NCBI RefSeq assembly: GCF_004770895.1
Contig: NZ_RQHS01000010.1
Coordinates: forward strand, 310,001 to 374,000
Origin: Leptospira dzoumogneensis
GTDB lineage: Bacteria; Spirochaetota; Leptospiria; Leptospirales; Leptospiraceae
DNA length: 64,000 nt
Direction of reading: 5' to 3'
Shown here: one piece after another, positions 25,225-33,700 of the stretch
Numbering within the stretch: the stretch's first letter is position 1
Layout of the letters: each line of letters begins with the position of its first letter
Translations under genes and position numbers: made by a program
The notes under the pieces: generated by a model
What the model was told of the DNA's origin: nothing
Databases searched by the model: none
The model's input: only the letters and a program-made list of their open reading frames with translations

Positions 25225-25911
25225 CTAATCGGCCTTGGACTTTTTTTTCAGACCGGAAACTTCTTGTTCCAGGATTTCCACACGTTTGCGTAAGGAGATC
25301 TTACTCTTCTTCTTGGGAGATCCGTTTTTCATTCCTAGTTTTTTTTCTAAACGCCCTACTCTTTTTTCCAAAGAACTGATCTTAGAATTTACGGAAGAAT
25401 GAGCCGCTCTTCTTTTTTTAAACTTTTTAAAATTACGTTTTTCTTTTTTGAGTTTAGGACCGTCGTCATATTCTACTAAATTTTCATCCCTTTGTTTTGT
25501 TCTAGGGCGATCCATTTCTTCTCTTTTAGGAAGATCGGAAGTTTCAGTAACTTTTGTTTCCGGCTTCTCGGAAGTTTTTGTAGAAACGTTAGAGTCCTTC
25601 TTCTCCTTTCCTAAACCTGGAACCTCATAGTCTTTCGGTAATGGTTGGGAAGAAGGTTCAGTAACCGAATCCTTAGGTTTGGAAAAATCGGAGTCAAAGT
25701 TTTGGCTCGGAGAAGATAGATCCTTTCCGTCAGGCACTTCTTCCGGTGTAAGAATGGTCCTTTCCGGTTGGGACTTCTCCTCTACCTGGACATTTTTGTC
25801 CTTATACCAAGCGGCGATACGATCCCTTTCCACATATAAATAAAATGCAAGAGATCCAAGTAGCAGGATCAGAAGTCCGCTCAGTAGGATTTTGAGAATA
25901 TCCCGGTTCAT
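25225..25911 (-). CDS. Membrane-anchored charged protein with C-terminal coiled coil
   Basis: 228 residues. One N-terminal membrane helix (ILKILLSGLLILLLGSLAFYLYV) is followed by a long Ser/Lys/Glu-rich, low-complexity stretch (about 40-165). Heptads at the end (ISSLEKRVGRLEKKLGMKNG, LRKRVEILEQEVSGLKKK) predict a short coiled coil. No known family recognised. It heads the operon with yggS and proC. It may be a structural or scaffold protein; this is a guess from composition only. Confidence 0.65.
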   Translation of the reverse strand: MNRDILKILLSGLLILLLGSLAFYLYVERDRIAAWYKDKNVQVEEKSQPERTILTPEEVPDGKDLSSPSQNFDSDFSKPKDSVTEPSSQPLPKDYEVPGLGKEKKDSNVSTKTSEKPETKVTETSDLPKREEMDRPRTKQRDENLVEYDDGPKLKKEKRNFKKFKKRRAAHSSVNSKISSLEKRVGRLEKKLGMKNGSPKKKSKISLRKRVEILEQEVSGLKKKSKAD

Positions 25912-26010
25912 AAAATACCTTTTAGAATTATCGGCCGGGAAAACACCGGAATTCGGTAAAAAACCCCGCTTCTTATTAGGAGATCCACAAAATCTACCGA
26001 AAGATCTAGA

Positions 26011-26751
26011 GTGATCCGGACCGTTCTATTCTGTTTTTGCCTAAGTTTATGGATCCTTCCTAAACCGACCTGGGCGCCTCCGGTCAAAAGAGACCAAGAC
26101 GAGGCAAGCAGAGTCCTTCAATTAGAAAAAGTACTACTCGATTGGAAGCATTACAATCTTTTTCTAGTAGATTCATTCGAAGGAGAAAGACCCTGGGAAG
26201 TTTATAGAGGAGTCTCCTTCTTAAACAGGATAGACTATGTTTCTCAAGTCCCTGACTCCCAAGCATTTTTAAAAGAAAGAGAATTATACAAGTCCTCTCC
26301 TAAAGAAGAATACAGGTCCATGATGGTCCAAACATTTTTCGAAAATCCAAAACATGAACATTTAGAGATCAGACCTAAGGAAGCGATCCGTCTTCCGATT
26401 GGAATTCCAACAAGAGTGTTTTTCTGGGCTTACTCCAATAATCATAACGTGGTTTTGGAATTGGTATTCCACCAGAAAAAATCCAAAGAGATCGTTCTGG
26501 AATTAGGAGATCTGAAATTCGACGGTTGGAAAAGAATAGAGACCCAAATTGCGGTTCCCGCTAAAAATATCAGGCTCAACCAATCTCTTCGTTTTCCTTT
26601 GGAGTTAGTTTCCATCCGGATCAAACCGAATCCTTTCCAGCCAAAAGGTGAATTTTATTTTTATATGGACCGGCTTGGGATACTCATCGATAGCAGAGAA
26701 GAATCTTATCCCGGAGCAGAGGTCAAAGACAATTGGGGTACTGCTCTGTAA
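26011..26751 (+). CDS. FlaA-like flagellar sheath / exported protein
   Basis: 246 residues. A signal peptide (RTVLFCFCLSLWILPKPTWA) is present. The body has VDSFEGERPWEV, IGIPTRVFFWAYSNNHNVVLELVF, LGDLKFDGWKRIETQI and LRFPLELVSIRIKPNPFQPKGEFYFYMDRLGILID, a pattern like spirochaete FlaA proteins that coat the periplasmic flagellar filament. Start GTG with a weak ribosome site. Its 3' end overlaps the convergent HAD gene by 29 bp. It is not next to other flagellar genes, so it may be a paralogue rather than the main FlaA. Confidence 0.6.
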   Translation: MIRTVLFCFCLSLWILPKPTWAPPVKRDQDEASRVLQLEKVLLDWKHYNLFLVDSFEGERPWEVYRGVSFLNRIDYVSQVPDSQAFLKERELYKSSPKEEYRSMMVQTFFENPKHEHLEIRPKEAIRLPIGIPTRVFFWAYSNNHNVVLELVFHQKKSKEIVLELGDLKFDGWKRIETQIAVPAKNIRLNQSLRFPLELVSIRIKPNPFQPKGEFYFYMDRLGILIDSREESYPGAEVKDNWGTAL

Positions 26752-27340
26752 GGAATTCCTTCAGCTCTTCCGGTTTTTTAGGATTAAATTTAAAAGCATT
26801 CCAATTCATATAACCCGCAACTTCCACATTGGTCGGGTTATCGTCTACGAATACATAATCTTTTCCCGGAAAATCAGTCTCTATCCATTGGTAATATTCT
26901 TGGGCAGGTTTTCTCACACCCATCTCACAGGAAAAATACAAAGCATCCAGAGAATGAAGAAGTTCTCCTATCTCTTGGAATTTCATAATTTCTTTGTACC
27001 AGATCGAATAGTTGCTGGCAAGGATCACGGAAAAACCTTTGGATCTTAAACTTTTTACGATCTCCAAAGTTTCAGGGATCGGCGTGATCTTGGAAAACAT
27101 CTTTTCCTTTAGGTCCTTGGGATGAGGAAGACCCTTATCCTTATGAGAATCCAAATAAAATCTATGGAAAAAATCCTCTTCTTCGATTCTTCCCATTTCG
27201 AAATCTAAGAAGGCTTGCTTTTCCCGACCGTTCTTAAAATCTTCCCAATGTTCTCTGGGCAAAAGTTCTTTTAAGGCCAGATGGAACGGGTCCTGGATCA
27301 GGGTATCCATTAGATCGAATACAAAAAGAGGAGATCTCAT
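26723..27340 (-). CDS. HAD-superfamily hydrolase
   Basis: 205 residues. Motif I reads FVFDLMDTLIQDPF, motif II ILASNYS, motif III Lys in VRKPAQEYY, and motif IV YVFVDDNPTNVEVAGYMNW. This is the HAD phosphatase fold with a helical cap. Motif I is D-L-M-D-T rather than D-x-D-x-T, so the second Asp is shifted by one. The substrate is unknown. Its start codon is only 6 bp from the divergent waaA start. Confidence 0.82.
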   Translation of the reverse strand: MRSPLFVFDLMDTLIQDPFHLALKELLPREHWEDFKNGREKQAFLDFEMGRIEEEDFFHRFYLDSHKDKGLPHPKDLKEKMFSKITPIPETLEIVKSLRSKGFSVILASNYSIWYKEIMKFQEIGELLHSLDALYFSCEMGVRKPAQEYYQWIETDFPGKDYVFVDDNPTNVEVAGYMNWNAFKFNPKKPEELKEFLTEQYPNCL

Positions 27341-27346
27341 ACCACT

Positions 27347-28582
27347 ATGCTAATAACGTATCGGATTTTGACGATCCTTCTTTGGCCCTGGATTTTCATT
27401 TTCTCCTATCTTATCCCGGCTGCAAAAAATTTTCTCAAAACCAGAAAGGAAGATAAACATAGGATACTCTCCTACCCTTTTGCACCCAAGGCACAAAAAG
27501 TAGTCTGGTTACACGCGGCATCCGTTGGAGAACTGGACCAATGTAAGGCACTTGCGCAAGTTTATAAGAAGAAGGAGCCGGAAACTTTTATTCTCCAAAG
27601 TGTATTTTCCGATTCAGTAAGAGATTCTAGTCTCGAGGCATTTCCGGCCGATCTGAAATTTCGTCTTCCCTTGGATTTTCCTTGGAGTTATGATTTTATT
27701 TTAGATAAATTTTCTCCCCAAGTTTTAGTATGTATGGCCTGGGATCGATGGCCTAATTTACTTTTAGCTGCTAAAAGAAGAAGGATCCAAACCGTCCTTG
27801 CCTCCGCGGTCATCACTCCTCCAAAAGGATTTCTAAAGAAGAAGTTTTACAAGGCGGCATTTTCATTATTCGATAAAATTCTAACTTCTCATTCTTCCGG
27901 GGAAGAGAAGTTTAAAGAATTACTAGGTCAGAAAAAAACTATCAAAACACTTGGAGATTCCAGATTTGATTCTGTGATCCAAAAAATAGAAACAAGCCAA
28001 AGAGAATTTAAAAGACCAAAAAATTATCCTTTCTCTCAAGTGTTTCTACTCGCTTCTACCTACGAGCCTTGTGAAAAATTATTACTTCCACTTCTGCAAG
28101 AATCTTCTCTTAAAAATACTGCTTTCTGGATCTTCCCCCATAAAACAGATCCTTCTAGAATTACTCAGTTAGAATCCGAAATTAAATCATTCACTTCTGA
28201 TTATACTTTATACTCTAGAACCGAGTTTGATTCACTTTCTTCCAGGGTGATCTTATTTGATGTGCTTGGGATTTTGGCACATGCGTATAGGGCCGCTGAC
28301 TTTGCCTATATAGGCGGAGCAATCCATAATAGAGTGCATAATGTTCTAGAACCTGCTTACTTTGGACTTCCACTTTTAAGCGGTCCAAGGATCACTCATG
28401 CTCCTGAAGCGATAGAGCTAAATCATAGAGGCGGGCTATTCATTATCCGAACAAAAGAAGAAGTTTTAGAAATACTTCAATTAAGCTCCGAAAGAAAAGA
28501 GGCCATTCGTTTTTCCAATCGCCAATTTGTGGAAACAGGCAGAGGCGCAGCAGAGCGAATTTACAAAGAGATAAGAGCTTAG
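27347..28582 (+). CDS. waaA: 3-deoxy-D-manno-octulosonic acid (Kdo) transferase
   Basis: 411 residues. An N-terminal membrane anchor (RILTILLWPWIFIFSYLI) leads into a GT-B glycosyltransferase. KVVWLHAASVGELDQ (H55, E62) is the WaaA signature with the catalytic Glu. Late motifs include AADFAYIGGAIHNRVHNVLEPAYFGLPLLSGPRITHAPEAIEL. It adds Kdo from CMP-Kdo to lipid A at the inner membrane, the first step of LPS core assembly. Leptospires make LPS, so this fits. No strong ribosome site near the ATG; GGAG is about 13 nt upstream. Confidence 0.9.
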   Translation: MLITYRILTILLWPWIFIFSYLIPAAKNFLKTRKEDKHRILSYPFAPKAQKVVWLHAASVGELDQCKALAQVYKKKEPETFILQSVFSDSVRDSSLEAFPADLKFRLPLDFPWSYDFILDKFSPQVLVCMAWDRWPNLLLAAKRRRIQTVLASAVITPPKGFLKKKFYKAAFSLFDKILTSHSSGEEKFKELLGQKKTIKTLGDSRFDSVIQKIETSQREFKRPKNYPFSQVFLLASTYEPCEKLLLPLLQESSLKNTAFWIFPHKTDPSRITQLESEIKSFTSDYTLYSRTEFDSLSSRVILFDVLGILAHAYRAADFAYIGGAIHNRVHNVLEPAYFGLPLLSGPRITHAPEAIELNHRGGLFIIRTKEEVLEILQLSSERKEAIRFSNRQFVETGRGAAERIYKEIRA

Positions 28583-28896
28583 GTTCGCACAGAGAGCACT
28601 GAGGCCACAGAGATTTTTAGGCACGCAGAGACGCTAAGACGCGGAGGTTTTTAGGAACTTAAAAGCCAGAATCTTCTACTCTTAAGGCTTCGCATGGAAA
28701 CTGTAACGTTGTTGGAATTCCTACAGCGCAAATCCCCCATGTTGGAACTCCAACATTCAAACACCATGTCCCCCAACCTTCCTCTCTGCGGCTCCGCGGC
28801 TCTGCGTGAAATATAACCCTGCGCCTCTCCTTCCTCTGCGACTCCTAAACAAAAAATCCTTTTCTATTACTGCTAAGTGAGGATACTAGGAAGGAA
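28583..28896. repeat. Dispersed palindromic repeat element, copy 2 (with nadE upstream region)
   Basis: Left arms at 28583-28612 (GTTCGCAC...CACAGAG) and 28620-28647 (GCACGCAGAGACGC...). Palindromic cores TGTTGGAATTCCTACA at 28710-28725 and TGTTGGAACTCCAACA at 28740-28755. A right arm at 28781-28810 is roughly the inverse complement of the left (CTCTGCGGCTCCGCGGCTCTGCGTG). A fainter arm follows at 28820-28845. The last ~45 bp before nadE must hold its promoter. No coding signal in this 314-bp gap. Confidence 0.8.
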
Positions 28897-30786
28897 ATGT
28901 CCGTCTACCGTTGTACAGCAGTAAGTTTAAAAACGACCGCCCTGGATTTTAAGGGAAATCGAGAGAAGATCCTAGCTGCCATCCAGGCTAACGAAAATTC
29001 TTCTCTTATTCTTTTTCCGGAACTTTGTATTTCGGGTTACGGTTGCGAGGACACTTTCTATTTTCCTTGGGTTTGGGAACAATCCTGGAAAAGTCTTTTA
29101 GAGATCGCTAAAGCAACATCCGATAAAACAGTCATTGTTGGACTTCCATTCTTCCAAAGCCCTTATCTATTTAATGTATCTGCGGTCTTACAAAACGGCA
29201 AGATACTGGGACTCGTCCCAAAACAAAACCTGGCTCAAACTGGAGTTCATTACGAAAACAGATGGTTCACAAAAGGAGAAGAATCCAGAAATTATGCGAT
29301 CACTCCCGACGGATCAGAACTTCCTTTCGGTTCCTTACTTTTTGAAAGTGCAGATTTCAATTTCGGAATAGAGATCTGCGAAGACTCCTGGGTCCAAACA
29401 AGACCGGGTCAATATTTGGTAGAAGCAGGAGCTGATCTAATCCTTTCTCCTGGAGCTTCTCATTTTGCTTTGGGAAAACAAGAGATACGTAAAAAAATGT
29501 TCTCTGAGTCTTCCAGAAATTCTTCCACTGCAATCCTTTATGCAAATTTAGACGGGAACGAATCCGGTCGTTTGATCTTCGAAGGCGGATGTATGGGGAT
29601 CGTGGACGGGAACGTAAAACAAGAAGGTCCAAAACTTCATTTTACGGATTTTGAAAGTACTCATTTAGATTTGGATTCCATAGAACTCAGATCAAATCGT
29701 GCCAGAAATTTCAGATCTTCCGGCACAAGAGAATTTAGATCCAGAGGAAAAGGCCTACAAAGAATAGAGATACTTCCACTCAAAACCCAAAAGAATTTTA
29801 ATAATTCTGTCCAAGTCTCTAAGTCGGATCTATTTCAGGATTTTACCAGGGCAACTTCTCTTGGTTTATTCGATTATCTGATCAAATCCAAAACGAAAGG
29901 TTACACATTATCACTTTCAGGTGGAGCGGATAGTGCCGCCTGTGCACTTCTTGTAAAAGCAGGAATTCTATTCTCCCAGAAAGAACTAGGACCCAAGTAT
30001 TTGGGATCCTTGGGATTAGATCCTAAAAATCTACTGTTCACACTTTTCCAAGGAACTGAAAACAATTCGGAACAAACTAAAAATTCCGCAAAACAACTTT
30101 CGGAAGAATTAGGTTTTACTCATGCAGAGATCACTGTGGATTCGGAAGTAAAATCCATGCTGGAAAAAATTTCCTCAGTGAAAGGTCTCGTCCCAAATTG
30201 GAAAGATCATAATCTTGCACTCCAAAACATACAAGCCAGGGTTCGATCTCCTCTTATCTGGTTACTTGCAAATCTGAATGGTCATCTTCTTCTTTCCACA
30301 GGGAACAGAAGTGAGGCAAGTGTAGGATATACTACAATGGACGGGGACTCTTCCGGTTCTGTTGCTCCTCTCACAGGTGTGAGTAAAGAATTCGTATTAT
30401 CTTGGCTGAAAAATGTACACGAAGGAAAAGATATTATTCTTCCTAAGATAAATGCACTGGAAGGAATTTTAGATTCTAGACCCACAGCGGAACTAAAACC
30501 GCTGTCCGAAAAACAGGAAGATGAGAAGGATCTAATGCCTTATCCGCTTCTCCAAAAATTAGAAAGAAATTTTGTGTATCTAGGTAAGTCTCCTGACAAT
30601 CTTTTGGGTTCGCAAGAATGGTCCGATCCAAAAGAAGCGGAAGAAGGCAAAGAGAAATTTTTGAAATTATTCTCCGCAAGCCAATGGAAAAGAGAAAGGC
30701 TTCCGCCTTCTTTTCATTTGGATGAATACGGTTTGGATCCTAAGTCCAGTTTCCGTTTTCCGATATTGAGTGAGATTAATTTTTAG
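28897..30786 (+). CDS. nadE: NAD+ synthase, glutamine-hydrolysing
   Basis: 629 residues. Residues 1-270 form a nitrilase-type glutaminase (LILFPELCISGYGCED with the Glu, LVPKQNLAQTG with the Lys, FGIEICEDSWVQ with the Cys). From about 320 the ATP-pyrophosphatase synthetase domain has YTLSLSGGADSAACALLVKAG (SGGxDS loop), STGNRSEASVGYTTMDGDSSGSVAPL, and ILDSRPTAELKP. It amidates nicotinic acid adenine dinucleotide to NAD+. The ATG follows AAGGAA. Confidence 0.95.
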   Translation: MSVYRCTAVSLKTTALDFKGNREKILAAIQANENSSLILFPELCISGYGCEDTFYFPWVWEQSWKSLLEIAKATSDKTVIVGLPFFQSPYLFNVSAVLQNGKILGLVPKQNLAQTGVHYENRWFTKGEESRNYAITPDGSELPFGSLLFESADFNFGIEICEDSWVQTRPGQYLVEAGADLILSPGASHFALGKQEIRKKMFSESSRNSSTAILYANLDGNESGRLIFEGGCMGIVDGNVKQEGPKLHFTDFESTHLDLDSIELRSNRARNFRSSGTREFRSRGKGLQRIEILPLKTQKNFNNSVQVSKSDLFQDFTRATSLGLFDYLIKSKTKGYTLSLSGGADSAACALLVKAGILFSQKELGPKYLGSLGLDPKNLLFTLFQGTENNSEQTKNSAKQLSEELGFTHAEITVDSEVKSMLEKISSVKGLVPNWKDHNLALQNIQARVRSPLIWLLANLNGHLLLSTGNRSEASVGYTTMDGDSSGSVAPLTGVSKEFVLSWLKNVHEGKDIILPKINALEGILDSRPTAELKPLSEKQEDEKDLMPYPLLQKLERNFVYLGKSPDNLLGSQEWSDPKEAEEGKEKFLKLFSASQWKRERLPPSFHLDEYGLDPKSSFRFPILSEINF

Positions 30787-31033
30787 GCACGCAGAGGCGC
30801 GAAGTCGCAGAGAGTTTTTGTGTAGCCGTAAAGATGATGTAGACCCGCCCCTACCCCTTTGGGCTCCGTGACTCTGTGTGAAAATTGTTTTAAGAATTTT
30901 TTTTAAGTTCACACGGAGCTTACAAAGAACAAGGAGTGTTTTGATACAAAAGAACTCCCCAAAAAATCTTTCTCTCCGCGGCTTTGCGTCTCTGCGTGAG
31001 AATAACTCTGAGACTCTCCCCACTCCGCGTCTC
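30786..31033. repeat. Dispersed repeat element, copy 3
   Basis: The left arm starts at the nadE stop codon (GGCACGCAGAGGCGCGAAGT at 30786-30805). The right arm is at 30969-31000 (CTCTCCGCGGCTTTGCGTCT...). An additional pair lies between (GACTCTGTGTG near 30870; TTCACACGGAGC near 30907). The core is not clearly palindromic in this copy. It lies between convergent genes, which makes a role at transcript ends possible. Confidence 0.7.
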
Positions 31034-31751
31034 ACAACCCGGCTTGTTCGTAAGCTCTTTGCTTATCCTTCTGCACTTGCTCCAATTGTTGGATCATAGT
31101 TTGCTGGATGGTTTCTAACTTCTTCTCTTGCTCCGGATCTCCGGATCCTTTTTGAAGATCCACCAAGTATTTTACGATCTCCAATCTGTCCTTGGATTGT
31201 TTCTCCATATAATCGTAATAAGTTACGGTTTGGTCCTTGGATGCAGTGCGGCTTAAGACAGCACGAGTCGCCTCGGAAACTCTTTGTTCGAAAACTTTTC
31301 TTTGTTCTTTTTCCGCAGGAGTCATTCGGCTAGGAAGAAGTGAGTTATTCGGGAACTTTTCTTTCAGTTGAGCGAACCTTTCCATCTCCTCGTTTGTGTA
31401 TGGTTTTCCAGTCTGAGGATTTACCGGATTATTCGAATCCGCTGCGGGTGCTCCCGGTTTATTTTCGGAAGAAGGTTCTCCCGCTTCCGGTTCACGGTAT
31501 TCCGCTTTTCCGGCCTTATAAAAATCCGAATTGGAATCAAACAAGGAAGGATCCGCACCCGTTTTACCATAACCGGAACGCCCGGAAGTGGATCCAGATC
31601 CCCCGCCGAAAATACTGGCGAGTGCTTCCGCTTCACTTTGTTTATTTTTGGAGTCAGAACCGTCGTCATCAGTCCAAAATGAGACTACCAATAGGAAGAT
31701 GAAGAATACTATAAAAACTACTGAAATTAATAATGTACGAACTCTAGTCAC
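31032..31751 (-). CDS. Hypothetical membrane-anchored protein
   Basis: 239 residues. One N-terminal membrane helix (LLISVVFIVFFIFLLVVSFW), then a Gly/Ser-rich, low-complexity region (about 30-125) and a charged helical C-terminus (MTPAEKEQRKVFEQRVSEATRAVL, KKLETIQQTMIQQLEQVQKDKQRAYEQ). No enzyme motif. Likely exposed to the periplasm. I do not recognise the family. Its stop codon overlaps the end of repeat copy 3. It is divergent from the lipoprotein-rsmI-flgM operon. Confidence 0.6.
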   Translation of the reverse strand: MTRVRTLLISVVFIVFFIFLLVVSFWTDDDGSDSKNKQSEAEALASIFGGGSGSTSGRSGYGKTGADPSLFDSNSDFYKAGKAEYREPEAGEPSSENKPGAPAADSNNPVNPQTGKPYTNEEMERFAQLKEKFPNNSLLPSRMTPAEKEQRKVFEQRVSEATRAVLSRTASKDQTVTYYDYMEKQSKDRLEIVKYLVDLQKGSGDPEQEKKLETIQQTMIQQLEQVQKDKQRAYEQAGL

Positions 31752-31810
31752 GATGAGGAAGCCCCATATTTTTTAGTTGTAAGACCACTCCAAGGTCGAA
31801 TTCTATCCTT

Positions 31811-32536
31811 GTGGGTTGTAAATTTAGAATCCAGCAGAGCCTAAAGGCAGGCAACCTAAAAACCCCTGTCGTTCAGGCGGTTTTATTCTCGTTTTTTTTA
31901 TTTTTTGCCTCATGCGGAACGAATACGGAGGTAACCCAATCCCCTTTTGTGTTCCTGACTCCCGTTGCGGTTCCTCAAATTTTTTCGATCACCGCTAAGT
32001 ACGATAATCTGGATACTCATAGGCCGGAGTACGATCTAAAGTATTATATCACGAATATGGAACCTCAATTTGTAGGTTATAATCTTTATATTACTTTCGC
32101 GATCCCTTCTGCGGGAGAAACTCTAAGTAACGCAAATTTATATTTAGAAAACGGGGTACAACCTTCTTTTCCTCAGTTGGCGATCCAAGCTTCCACTTCT
32201 AATATAGTAACGAATACGATCGAAAATTACCAGCCGTTCTCTCCTGTGCAGATGTTCCAAAAATGTGAGGTATACACTTTCACATTAAGAGCATTATTGA
32301 ATACAGGGATCACTTCTAATATGTCCACTCCGGTCACAAGATGTAGTTCCATTTATCCGGACCATTGTGGGACCAATACCAGTTGTAATCCTAGCGCTTG
32401 TACTACTGCGAGCTGCTCTACTTCTACCCAATCTCTTTGCCCTGTCGGAACCGCTTGTAATCCCTGTACTAAGGGAGTTGCTGCCACAGGTTGTGCCTGC
32501 CCTGCGGGACAATCTCCGCCGGGTTGCAATCTATGA
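31811..32536 (+). CDS. Lipoprotein with Cys-rich C-terminal tail
   Basis: 241 residues from a GTG start. The signal segment VVQAVLFSFFLFFASC gives a lipobox Cys about residue 35. The middle (40-180) looks like an extracellular beta domain (VFLTPVAVPQIFSITAKYDNLDTHRPEYDLKYYITNMEPQFVGYNLYITF). The last ~60 residues hold 12 cysteines in short repeats (CGTNTSCNPSACTTASCSTS, CPVGTACNPC, CACPAGQSPPGC). No family recognised. It overlaps rsmI by the ATGA four bases, so the two genes are coupled. The start is uncertain because no ribosome site is visible. Confidence 0.65.
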   Translation: MGCKFRIQQSLKAGNLKTPVVQAVLFSFFLFFASCGTNTEVTQSPFVFLTPVAVPQIFSITAKYDNLDTHRPEYDLKYYITNMEPQFVGYNLYITFAIPSAGETLSNANLYLENGVQPSFPQLAIQASTSNIVTNTIENYQPFSPVQMFQKCEVYTFTLRALLNTGITSNMSTPVTRCSSIYPDHCGTNTSCNPSACTTASCSTSTQSLCPVGTACNPCTKGVAATGCACPAGQSPPGCNL

Positions 32537-33282
32537 GCGAAGCTCCTAACTCTAAATTTACCGTACGACCAGGAGCTGCTTACGTAGTTGCCACTCCCAT
32601 AGGAAACTTAGAAGATATTACCTTCAGAGCAGTACAAGTCCTGAAGCAGGTGGATGTGATCTATTGCGAAAATTCTTCTCATAGCAGAAGACTTCTGCAG
32701 ACCTATAATATTCCCACCCAGGCTCGGACCTTATATAAAGACCAGGGCGCTGAACCTTATAAAGGTATTATAGAAGATCTGAAGTCCGGAAAAACTTTGG
32801 CTTTAGTTTCAGATGCAGGAACTCCTGGAGTCTCAGATCCGGGCTCTCAACTAGTGCGGATCTTAAGAGAAGAGAATATTCCAATCGTTCCTATCCCAGG
32901 GGCAAGTGCACTTACCTCAATGTTGTCCGTTTCCGGCTGGCAGGTGCAACCTTCACTCTTCTTAGGTTTTTTATCAGAGAAGAAGGGCAAAAAAAGAAAC
33001 CAGCTCAAAGAATGGGAAAACTTCGAAGGAGTTCTTACCATCTTCGAATCCGTTCATAGAATTAGGGATACTCTGTCCGCTATCAGGGAAATTTTTCCGA
33101 ATTCTCCGATTCTTTTAGGAAGGGAATTGACCAAAATCCATGAGGAAATCCTGAAAATAGAACCTGTTCAGGCCTTGGAATCCCTGAAATTCCCGGAAAA
33201 GGGCGAATTTGTAGTATTAATCTATACAAATCCTAAAAAAATGCTTAACGGACGTGTCGGAGATGCCGATACTTTGGAGTGA
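32533..33282 (+). CDS. rsmI: 16S rRNA 2'-O-methyltransferase RsmI
   Basis: 249 residues of the SAM-dependent tetrapyrrole-methylase fold: AYVVATPIGNLEDITFRAVQVLKQVDVIYCENS, LVSDAGTPGVSDPGSQLVR, VPIPGASALTSMLSVSGW, FLGFLSEKKGKKRNQL, ESVHRI and LGRELTKIHEEI. RsmI methylates C1402 in the decoding centre of 16S rRNA. The ATG is inside the ATGA overlap with the upstream lipoprotein gene. flgM starts 12 nt downstream. Confidence 0.95.
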   Translation: MSEAPNSKFTVRPGAAYVVATPIGNLEDITFRAVQVLKQVDVIYCENSSHSRRLLQTYNIPTQARTLYKDQGAEPYKGIIEDLKSGKTLALVSDAGTPGVSDPGSQLVRILREENIPIVPIPGASALTSMLSVSGWQVQPSLFLGFLSEKKGKKRNQLKEWENFEGVLTIFESVHRIRDTLSAIREIFPNSPILLGRELTKIHEEILKIEPVQALESLKFPEKGEFVVLIYTNPKKMLNGRVGDADTLE

Positions 33283-33294
33283 GAGGGAAAACCC

Positions 33295-33618
33295 ATGACT
33301 ATCGATAAAATAGGCGGCATTGGCGGAGGATCTTACGAGCCACGTAAGTCGACTCCTGTACGCAAATCTGAATCTAAAGAATCATTTGATAATATTTCTA
33401 TTTCCGACACTGCTAAACAAAAAGCTTCGGAAGCTCGTATCCAAGCGGAAGTGCAAACGATCGCACAAAAGATCGTAGCAAGCCCGGTGGATTCTGAACG
33501 CTCTACCAAGCTGAAAGAAGTTAAGGAAAAACTTAAGAATGGAGATTACGATAATCTCAGCCCTGAGATCTTGAACGCAGTTGCTGATCGTATCGCAGAA
33601 TCTTTCTTAGGCCGTTAA
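33295..33618 (+). CDS. flgM: Anti-sigma-28 factor FlgM
   Basis: 107 residues. The N-terminal part (MTIDKIGGIGGGSYEPRKSTPVRKSESKESFDNISISDTAKQ) and the C-terminal helices (VQTIAQKIVASPVDSERSTKLKEVKEKLKNGDYDNLSPEILNAVADRIAESFLG) match FlgM: a disordered basic start and a C-terminal FliA-binding section with S-x-K-L-x-x-I/V-K spacing. FlgM holds back FliA-dependent late flagellar genes. GAGGGAAAACCC precedes the ATG. A terminator follows. Confidence 0.85.
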   Translation: MTIDKIGGIGGGSYEPRKSTPVRKSESKESFDNISISDTAKQKASEARIQAEVQTIAQKIVASPVDSERSTKLKEVKEKLKNGDYDNLSPEILNAVADRIAESFLGR

Positions 33619-33628
33619 TCCATAATTA

Positions 33629-33664
33629 AATCCGGAATTGTTTCCCTTGGATTCCGGATTTTAC
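33629..33664 (+). terminator. Rho-independent terminator after flgM
   Basis: AATCCGGAAT at 33629-33638 pairs perfectly with ATTCCGGATT at 33651-33660, with a 12-nt loop and a short T-run (TTTTA). It ends the lipoprotein-rsmI-flgM operon. Confidence 0.8.
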
Positions 33665-33700
33665 ATACTTCCTCTCAATTAAAAGGGAGAACGACACACA

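Noticed and set aside
30667..31035. Minus-strand ORF of about 122 codons over repeat copy 3
   Set aside because: It is Arg-rich translation of repeat DNA overlapping the end of nadE; no coding signal.
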